From: Methylococcaceae bacterium
GTDB lineage: Bacteria; Pseudomonadota; Gammaproteobacteria; Methylococcales; Methylomonadaceae
DNA length: 11,120 bases
Reading direction: 5' to 3'
Assembly: GCA_030699345.1 (NCBI GenBank)
Contig: JAUYMX010000311.1
Coordinates: forward strand, 1-11,120
Shown here: one piece after another, positions 5,786-11,120 of the stretch
Position numbering within the stretch: position 1 is the stretch's first letter
Layout: each line of letters opens with the position of its first letter
Notes under the pieces: generated by a model
What the model saw: the letters and a program-made list of their open reading frames with translations, nothing else
The model's database searches: none
What the model was told of the DNA's origin: nothing
Translations under genes and position numbers: made by a program

Positions 5786-6640
5786 TCACCTTCCATACGC
5801 CAAAAACCCTCGCCAAATACCGACAAGGTTATAAAAAGAGTACGCCAGCTTTTTCGGGTTAAACAACACTAAGGCCAGCAGCATTTTTAAAATCGGGGCG
5901 ATAAACATTTTGCGGATGATGTAATACCAAATAAACACGTCGCGCTGATTGGCGAATTTACGGATGTACGCGCCGATGCCGGTCGAATACATCAGCATTC
6001 TTCCCGTTCCCAGTTTGTAATGATCTTTATCCGGGTGATAAATCTTAATCTCGGGCGTATAGAAAGCGATGTTGCCGTCGCGTAGCAAGCGATACAACAT
6101 CTCAAAGCCCTCGGCTCCGGAATATTTCGAGCCAATGCCGAAATCGTGATCCAAATGTAACTGCTTGCCATCAATCCGGTTGCGATCAAAAAACTGCGTG
6201 AACTCAACGCCCATCATGCTAAACCGTGAAAAATAATGCGCTTTGGGACTGTTTACACCAATGCTGAAGCGGCTGGATGCGAGATCATACGAGCCGGCGA
6301 CCAGAATGGAGAGATTTTCACGACTAGAAAATTCAGCAACCACTTTTGCCAAAACATCTTTGTCATAAGCGCAATCATCGTCCGGGAACGCAATAATTCT
6401 GCCCTGTGCAAAGGTAATCCCGTAATCCCTGGCGCGCGCGTTACCGGTAAAATCCACCTTAATATGCTGCACATCAAGATTGCATTTAAACAGCTCAACT
6501 ATCGCGTCGATTTTGCCGTCTTTATTTTGATCGATAATAATCAACTCAAAGTTTTTATAGGTCTGCAGCAATAACGACTTCAAAAAGTCGGCCACTTCCA
6601 AGTCTCTACCCAGCGTTGCTAATACCAACGACACTTTCAT
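5786..6640 (-). CDS. Family 2 (GT-A) glycosyltransferase
   Basis: A 284-residue enzyme starting MKVSLVLATLGRDLE. The ATG at 6640 is preferred because AAGGTG sits about 6 bases before it. A GTG at 6649 and an ATG at 6646 in the same frame lie too close to that site, though the ATG at 6646 would form a one-base TGATG overlap with the preceding gene. Motifs: IIIDQNKDG (34-42), GNARARDYG (66-74) and FPDDDCAY (85-92), which carries the metal-binding DXD. SGAEGFEMLYRLL at 174-186 holds the acidic catalytic region, and YHPDKDHY is at 201-208. The C-terminus has a hydrophobic stretch near residues 247-260 that may bind the membrane. It probably adds one sugar of the repeat unit; its specificity is unknown. 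It sits between the WaaE-like transferase gene and the GT-B gene on the same transcript. Confidence 0.86.
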   Translation of the reverse strand: MKVSLVLATLGRDLEVADFLKSLLLQTYKNFELIIIDQNKDGKIDAIVELFKCNLDVQHIKVDFTGNARARDYGITFAQGRIIAFPDDDCAYDKDVLAKVVAEFSSRENLSILVAGSYDLASSRFSIGVNSPKAHYFSRFSMMGVEFTQFFDRNRIDGKQLHLDHDFGIGSKYSGAEGFEMLYRLLRDGNIAFYTPEIKIYHPDKDHYKLGTGRMLMYSTGIGAYIRKFANQRDVFIWYYIIRKMFIAPILKMLLALVLFNPKKLAYSFYNLVGIWRGFLAYGR

Positions 6641-6645
6641 AGTCA

Positions 6646-7428
6646 TCACCTTGCCTGTTGTCCGGCTTTTGCTTGCAGATAAATGGTTGCTTCATACCAG
6701 GTAAACATCAGCGCAAATTCCAACCCGGCTGCGCCGTCCAGAAAGCCGCCTCGAAACACGAAATGATATAAAAACCGAGCCAGCACCCTCAGCCAAGAGC
6801 GGCCCAATAGCACACTCAAGCGCCCACGTGTGGTCATCACGGCATTCGTGGTCGGCTTCAGCTGGACTTCTTGCGCGGCCTTATCAACATGCTTATGCAT
6901 CCATTCGATAATCTCGCCATGATAAAAATAATGCTCATAAGGAATGTCTGAATAGCCGATTCGGCAGGTATTAACCACCGCTTCGCCATGGCCGGTATGG
7001 TTACGAACAAATCGAGTCGATTCCCTGCGCACCAGCCTAGGGTGATAAATGGGATAGCCTGGCGCATGACTTAAACGCTTGCCGCGTAAGTACAAAATCG
7101 ATGGCACCATCAGCACATCAAAGGTATCCGAAGCCGCCAGCTCCGCTTCAAATCGATCGTAAAATGCCTGCGGATAGATTTCGTCAGCGTCGATAAACAA
7201 AAGCCATGGCGTGTTTATCTCGCATTGATTGATGGCGAAATTACGTTGTTCGGCAAAGCCCGGCCATGGATTAATATAAATTCTGGATGCTCTGGGGTTG
7301 GCGATAGCAACCGTCTTGTCGGTACTGCCCGAGTCGACAATGACGATGGGATAACGTTCAGGAATCGCCGCCAAACAGCGTGGCAGATTGGCTTCCTCGT
7401 TTTTGGTCAAAATAACGACAGTTAGCAT
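6646..7428 (-). CDS. Family 2 glycosyltransferase, WaaE/LgtF-like
   Basis: A 260-residue GT-A enzyme beginning MLTVVILTKNEEANLPRCL. It shows IVDSGSTDKTV at 30-40, the nucleotide-binding strand-loop, then PWPGFAEQRNFAI at 54-66 and the metal-binding LFIDADEIYP at 77-86. HTGHGEAV (144-151), a GEIIEWMHKH helix (171-180) and FRGGFLDGAAG (225-235) follow. This order is that of the WaaE/LgtF group, which includes LPS-core glucosyltransferases, but the same type is common in exopolysaccharide loci. The context, between a methyltransferase gene and further glycosyltransferase genes near wzx and wzy, favours repeat-unit assembly over LPS core. It starts 40 bp after the methyltransferase stop, with no clear ribosome binding site, and its TGA abuts or overlaps the start of the next gene. 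Confidence 0.87.
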   Translation of the reverse strand: MLTVVILTKNEEANLPRCLAAIPERYPIVIVDSGSTDKTVAIANPRASRIYINPWPGFAEQRNFAINQCEINTPWLLFIDADEIYPQAFYDRFEAELAASDTFDVLMVPSILYLRGKRLSHAPGYPIYHPRLVRRESTRFVRNHTGHGEAVVNTCRIGYSDIPYEHYFYHGEIIEWMHKHVDKAAQEVQLKPTTNAVMTTRGRLSVLLGRSWLRVLARFLYHFVFRGGFLDGAAGLEFALMFTWYEATIYLQAKAGQQAR

Positions 7429-7468
7429 GTGACTTGTTTAGTAATTTTTAAATGAAGATAACGTGTGT

Positions 7469-8413
7469 TTATTTCTTGACCGCATAAACGTTGATGTAGA
7501 TTCCCCAGCCGAAGTAATGCATCACCTTAGCAAACGGCGCTTGCAACGACTTCACCAAGCTATCAACAACCGCAGCAGTTTTGCCTGTCAGGCGCAGCCT
7601 TTTCGATAAGGCGTTGACTGGCACGCGGGTGATTTGCTCTGTCTTAACAACGCGTAAACCATTGCGCTCCAACAAGGCTTTTAAGCCCTTGTCGGTAAAA
7701 TAATTGACATGCTCCGGCACCCACAAACAGGCGTTATCCTTGGTGCCCAGCAGTTTGACTAAAAACGAATTGTAATTAGGCACTGCGCAAGCCAATACAC
7801 CACCGGTCGCCAACAGACCTGCCACTTTGCTTATCGCTTGATCCGGTTCCAACAGATGCTCCAATACTTGCGACATCACCACCACGCCAAAGAGCTCGGT
7901 AGGTTGGTAATTTTCAAACATCACCGCAACAGGTTCGTCGTCATTTAACTTTCTGAACACGTCATTTTCGTATTTGCCGGGGTTAATACTGACTGTCTGA
8001 TAACCCGCTTTTTTAAGCGCCTGCGTGTAAAACCCAAAACCGGAACCAATATCCAGCCCGCGGCGATTGCCTGAGCTGTTCAAACGATTGGCTTGTAGGC
8101 TCATGCGCTCGGCATCCACGGTGCAGTTGGGGAACTCAACCTCTCTGGCCAACACTTCTTCCAGCGTGATCGGTTTGGTCAATGCCTGGCCCGAGTACTG
8201 ATAAATCTCTTGCAACCATTGACTGTGCGGCGGTCGATTCAAGAAGCCGGTACCACAGCTTTCGCAGCGGTAGATATGGAATTCTTTACGATTAGCGCTA
8301 TTCGTATATTGATAACTTTTCTGCCGCCAGAAGCTTATTCTCTCAGCCCGACAAGCCACACATTCACGGATAAGGTCGCCATATATTTCTGAAACTGCTG
8401 ATGCATAAGTCAT
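7469..8413 (-). CDS. SAM-dependent methyltransferase with N-terminal zinc ribbon
   Basis: A 314-residue protein. The N-terminus has a four-cysteine zinc ribbon, C18-x2-C21 and C50-x2-C53 (CVAC and CESC). A class I Rossmann methyltransferase domain follows: RGLDIGSGFGFY (118-129) is the SAM-binding motif I, and VVVMSQVLEHLLEP, around residues 178-191, is the post-motif with the EHL signature of Methyltransf_23/11-type enzymes. PEHVNYFT appears further on, as in many sugar or glycan methyltransferases. The C-terminus lacks the extra domain of NovU/TylC-type sugar C-methyltransferases as far as I can see. It probably methylates a sugar of the repeat unit, or a precursor, in the cytoplasm; the acceptor is unknown. 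Its start follows a 226-bp REP-filled gap, so it may begin a separately expressed half of the cluster. Confidence 0.84.
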   Translation of the reverse strand: MTYASAVSEIYGDLIRECVACRAERISFWRQKSYQYTNSANRKEFHIYRCESCGTGFLNRPPHSQWLQEIYQYSGQALTKPITLEEVLAREVEFPNCTVDAERMSLQANRLNSSGNRRGLDIGSGFGFYTQALKKAGYQTVSINPGKYENDVFRKLNDDEPVAVMFENYQPTELFGVVVMSQVLEHLLEPDQAISKVAGLLATGGVLACAVPNYNSFLVKLLGTKDNACLWVPEHVNYFTDKGLKALLERNGLRVVKTEQITRVPVNALSKRLRLTGKTAAVVDSLVKSLQAPFAKVMHYFGWGIYINVYAVKK

Positions 8414-8451
8414 AGTCTTTCTCTTTTAATCGGTTGTCTAAAAACTGTTGA

Positions 8452-8539
8452 TGTAGGTGCGAATTTATTCGCACATTGCGAAGCAATGACTAGCCGGTTG
8501 AGCGAATACCCTTTGGGCACAAGTAAATTCGCACCTACA
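8452..8539. repeat. REP-like palindrome pair, GTAGGTGCGAATTTA type
   Basis: The 16-mer TGTAGGTGCGAATTTA at 8452-8467 recurs as an exact inverted copy at 8524-8539. The left copy continues into its own hairpin (GTGCGAA-TTTA-TTCGCAC, 8457-8474), followed by a second, CATTGC-GAA-GCAATG (8474-8488). The right copy, read on the minus strand, folds with an ATTCGCTC about 20 bases further on, around a CCC-AAA-GGG core. Two inverted units of this kind resemble the REP doublets (BIMEs) mobilised by REP-associated tyrosine transposases. Confidence 0.75.
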
Positions 8540-8572
8540 AGTGTATCGATTTTGCTTAACTTAATGGCAGTG

Positions 8573-8625
8573 AGACCTTGCCTGCGAACGAAGCCAATTA
8601 ATCGCGGGCAAGGCCCGCTCCTACA
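8573..8625. repeat. REP-like palindrome, GTAGGAGCGGGC type
   Basis: On the minus strand this begins TGTAGGAGCGGGCCTTGCCC, very like the common Pseudomonas REP sequence. The stem GCGGGC-AAG-GCCCGC is at 8604-8618. An imperfect inverted partner, GACCTTGCCTGCG (8573-8585), matches the reverse complement of the right arm at 11 of 13 positions, so this too is a doublet. It starts 15 bp after the wzx stop codon. Confidence 0.72.
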
Positions 8626-8639
8626 TACAAATTATTTTT

Positions 8640-9968
8640 TCACGCCGTTGCGCTGCAGCTGCCGTCTTCTGCCATCTGCTCTTCATTGACTACATCAAGT
8701 CTTCGCCATGGCTTAGCCAACATTGCCAACACCATTGCCTCAACGCCAAAGTAAATGGGGTTAGCCATCGCCGCACCCACCAAGCCGTAATTTTTCACCA
8801 TCAATGGCAAACAAATGGCTGCTGTTACCGCTCCACTTACTCGGCCCAGCAATAAAACCCGCGTCCGTTTATTCGCCAGCAGCGGTTGCGCCAGCACAGT
8901 CCCCAGTGCATGCAAGGCACAGCCAACCGCGATAGCAGGCATTAACTCAACGGCTGAATGGTAAGATTTTGCCAATGCCCAAGCGGCGACCCAGTCCTTG
9001 GTAACCAGCAGTAACGACACGCCGATTATCCCTAAGGCCACCACACACGCAATCCATGTCCATAAAATCCTAAAGCTTTCTTGGCGCTGGCCTTGCGCAA
9101 AATACTGAAAATAAACCGGCTGAAAAATGCGCAACAACACCATCGCGCTACGGTTAAACGCCTCGTTGACGATCATGTAAGTCGCTGCATACAAACCCAC
9201 TTCGGCCGCAGTCAGCAAATAACCAATCACGTAACGATCGCCTAAGCCGTTTACCCAAAAGATCAATTCCATCGGAATCAGCGGTAAGGCATACGTCCAG
9301 ACGTTAGTTTTAAATTGTTTGGTAATAGTGGACCGCTTGCTTTGCCGGGCGTGCGCACCTTGTACAAACGACCACAACATATTCGAAAGCAGGCTGGCGA
9401 TGATGTAGCCCAGCAACACCCACTCAACTTTGGCTGCGCCCCACCACACTAACGAAATCGCCAGCAACGGCCGCAGAATACTATCGCTGGTTTGCCACAA
9501 GCTGGCACCGCGATGCTGTCGTTCGCCGATCAATAATTGGATACCCAACTCGCGCCGCACCGTGACCGCCAGCAGAATGCCCGCCAGCATAAACAGACCA
9601 ATATCGCTATGCGTGAAATAACTGTAAGCCGCACCGCCTAACATCAACAGCCCTATCGCTAAGGTTGTGGAGCGCGCCGCTAACCCAGACACGACAGCAT
9701 ACAAACCGGCGCGCTCTTCAGTGCTTTGGCATTCCGGCTGCAGCCTCATCCCGGCGCAAATAAAAGGATAAGAAAACAGCGCCACGCCCAGCGCGACAAA
9801 ACCGTTTAACAACGCAACTTGTCCGTAGACATCAGGTGTGACCAGTTCGGTCAGAATCCGGGTTCCGGCTAACAATGCAATCGCGGACGCCACTTGCCCA
9901 AACAGCGCCCAAAAGGCATCGCCGAATAATCGTCTTTTTGTTGAACCAACGGGCATAGACGCTTTCAT
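8640..9968 (-). CDS. wzx: Oligosaccharide flippase of the MOP/PST superfamily (Wzx-type)
   Basis: A 442-residue polytopic inner-membrane protein with roughly 12-14 hydrophobic segments. It opens with the typical polysaccharide-flippase start (KRRLFGDAFWALFGQVASAI, residues 11-30) followed by LTELVTPDVYGQVALL, the family's first helix-loop pattern. In Wzx proteins this fold moves undecaprenyl-pyrophosphate-linked repeat units from the cytoplasmic to the periplasmic face. The central WVNGLGDRYVIGYLLTAAEV block is also a common PST-family feature. The ATG overlaps the stop of the upstream wzy-like gene by one base (TAATG), implying translational coupling, as expected for partners in one export route. 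The C-terminal tail, after about residue 425, is polar. Exact substrate is unknown; wzx is used as a functional label because these proteins are too variable to name by sequence alone. Confidence 0.86.
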   Translation of the reverse strand: MKASMPVGSTKRRLFGDAFWALFGQVASAIALLAGTRILTELVTPDVYGQVALLNGFVALGVALFSYPFICAGMRLQPECQSTEERAGLYAVVSGLAARSTTLAIGLLMLGGAAYSYFTHSDIGLFMLAGILLAVTVRRELGIQLLIGERQHRGASLWQTSDSILRPLLAISLVWWGAAKVEWVLLGYIIASLLSNMLWSFVQGAHARQSKRSTITKQFKTNVWTYALPLIPMELIFWVNGLGDRYVIGYLLTAAEVGLYAATYMIVNEAFNRSAMVLLRIFQPVYFQYFAQGQRQESFRILWTWIACVVALGIIGVSLLLVTKDWVAAWALAKSYHSAVELMPAIAVGCALHALGTVLAQPLLANKRTRVLLLGRVSGAVTAAICLPLMVKNYGLVGAAMANPIYFGVEAMVLAMLAKPWRRLDVVNEEQMAEDGSCSATA

Positions 9969-11120
9969 TAGTAAGATCTCTGGTAACTCACGCCGGATGC
10001 GTCATGCATGGGGTTTTCTGCAATTGCTTTAAAGTTGGTGCCCAATACCATGCCCCACATAAACATCAACAGTGCATTTTGCGGAAAATATACCCACATA
10101 TTAAAAGTCAGTCCGGCAACAAGGATGAACATGATCACCAAGCCCTTTTTAGGGTGCGTAGACACGCGGGTCGTGATCCATAAAAACCCGATATAAGCCA
10201 TCACACCCACCAAGCCGTAACCGTTCAGCAAAAACAAATACAGACTGTCCGAGTCGAATTGACCGGGAAAATGTTCGGCACCAAACAAAATATTAATAGT
10301 GTTGGAACTCAAGCCCAAACCCCAACCAAACAGCAAATCCATCGGGTCATGAATGTAATTGGCAAATATCCGCTGCCATAAATCTATCCGACCGTCTTGA
10401 GTAGGATCGGCATCGTCACGACCACTAAGTAGCGGACTGGACGCCAGCAATAACGCACCCACGGCCAGTATTGGCGCAGGCATCACCACGGCCCAACGGT
10501 CACGAGGTCGCAGGGCCGCAACCAGCTGAAAATACACCACCAGCAACGAGCTGATAAATGCGGTGCGTGAACCGCTCAACAACGCCAAAAACACACTCAT
10601 CGCGATCCATTTACGCATGCCCGGCACCAATGCGAACAACAACGCGCAGGTCGCCATGGTTGCGCCAAACAGGTTGGGGCTGACGAAAGTACCGAACGGT
10701 CGTCCGCCGCCCAAAAAAGATACCCCGAACAACGGCGGCGCCCACAATGCCTGGGCTATCGCCAACACCGCCTGCAACGCGATGTAATACCGAAGATAAT
10801 GCGCGAATTGCGTAATCACATGCTCACCCGCACCTAAGCGGGCAGTGACAAAGCCAATTAACGCCAGCGGCAGGTATTCAAAAATCCGCAAACCCGCCAT
10901 CGGCACCACTAACGGCAAGTCCAGATACAAGGCATAACCCACTTCAAACAGCACATAGGTGGCGATAGCCCCCAAAAACGCCCACACCGAGCTGGACATC
11001 GCGCCGCGCCGCAAGCGTGGTTCAAAAAACACATAAGCGACGAGCACCAACAACATCAATTCACGCAAGATACGCAAGCCGAAATCCTGCTCGCCGTAGA
11101 CTTCTTTTATCCCTAACCAA
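9968..11120 (-). CDS. wzy: O-antigen ligase/polymerase family membrane protein, probable Wzy (5' end outside window)
   Basis: At least 383 residues are visible; the frame stays open to the right edge, so the N-terminus is missing. The TTG at 11075-11077 is an internal codon rather than a demonstrated start. The protein is a multi-spanning inner-membrane protein. It has a GTFVSPNLFGA motif in the middle, a large periplasmic loop with DGRIDLWQRIFANY, FGWGLGLSSNT, then DSDSLYLFLLNGYGLVGV before the last membrane segments. This is the Wzy_C/O-antigen-ligase layout. Both WaaL ligases and Wzy polymerases belong to this family; coupling to wzx by a TAATG overlap and the glycosyltransferase genes downstream favour a repeat-unit polymerase. 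The C-terminal 20 or so residues are polar and likely cytoplasmic. The symbol is functional, not a strict orthology claim. Confidence 0.82.
   Translation of the reverse strand, partial: WLGIKEVYGEQDFGLRILRELMLLVLVAYVFFEPRLRRGAMSSSVWAFLGAIATYVLFEVGYALYLDLPLVVPMAGLRIFEYLPLALIGFVTARLGAGEHVITQFAHYLRYYIALQAVLAIAQALWAPPLFGVSFLGGGRPFGTFVSPNLFGATMATCALLFALVPGMRKWIAMSVFLALLSGSRTAFISSLLVVYFQLVAALRPRDRWAVVMPAPILAVGALLLASSPLLSGRDDADPTQDGRIDLWQRIFANYIHDPMDLLFGWGLGLSSNTINILFGAEHFPGQFDSDSLYLFLLNGYGLVGVMAYIGFLWITTRVSTHPKKGLVIMFILVAGLTFNMWVYFPQNALLMFMWGMVLGTNFKAIAENPMHDASGVSYQRSY

Noticed and set aside
6236..6574. Plus-strand open frame of 112 codons opposite the GT-A gene
   Set aside because: It lies wholly antisense to a glycosyltransferase with clear motifs, without its own ribosome binding site or recognisable domain.
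8414..8460. Promoter for the methyltransferase gene
   Set aside because: I found no -35/-10 pair of acceptable match and spacing on the minus strand here, so no feature is called even though the gap makes a promoter plausible.
8452..8625. CRISPR array or attachment site
   Set aside because: The repeats are inverted palindromes of two kinds with no regular spacer length and no flanking integrase or cas gene; REP-like doublets explain them better.
9968..11120. WaaL O-antigen ligase as the main call
   Set aside because: It cannot be excluded, since the families share a domain, but tight coupling to wzx and a downstream set of repeat-unit glycosyltransferases favours a polymerase.

Overview
The window looks like chromosomal DNA of a flagellated gammaproteobacterium. 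The evidence is YhdE-type Maf next to RNase G, E. coli-like RlmH and PanD, a flagellar assembly factor, a periplasmic c-type cytochrome and Pseudomonas-like REP palindromes. A methanotroph or methylotroph of the Methylococcales type would fit, but that is a guess from overall character; no marker gene in the window proves it.

Left part (1-3619): conserved housekeeping genes in short units. rlmH, maf and the first codons of rng (RNase G) run leftward as one tight operon. A small predicted lipoprotein gene diverges from it and is followed by fliW. fliW converges on panD, with a 14-bp perfect hairpin between them. A 354-bp gap then leads to a gene for an exported monohaem cytochrome c with its CXXCH motif near the C-terminus. 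The 229 bp after it holds no firm gene, but has an unusual cluster of hairpins and a short open frame that may be a remnant or a repeat.

Right part (3620-11120): a leftward cluster for making and exporting a cell-surface polysaccharide. In transcription order it encodes a Wzy/O-antigen-ligase-family membrane protein (5' end outside the window), a Wzx-type flippase, a zinc-ribbon SAM methyltransferase, two GT-A (family 2) glycosyltransferases, a GT-B (family 4) glycosyltransferase and a last GT-A enzyme resembling rhamnosyltransferases. Most junctions overlap by 1-8 bases or are under 50 bp. The exception is a 226-bp gap between wzx and the methyltransferase gene, packed with REP-like palindromes.

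Together the right-hand genes would extend an undecaprenyl-linked repeat unit sugar by sugar, methylate or otherwise modify it, flip it across the inner membrane and polymerise it. The initiating sugar-phosphate transferase, the Wza/Wzb/Wzc export and length-control proteins and the nucleotide-sugar genes are not here and may lie beyond the right edge. I found no tRNA, rRNA, CRISPR array, intact insertion sequence or phage gene. No clearly new system is visible; the most unusual items are the REP cluster inside the glycan operon, FliW in a gammaproteobacterial setting, and the hairpin-rich interval at 3391-3619.
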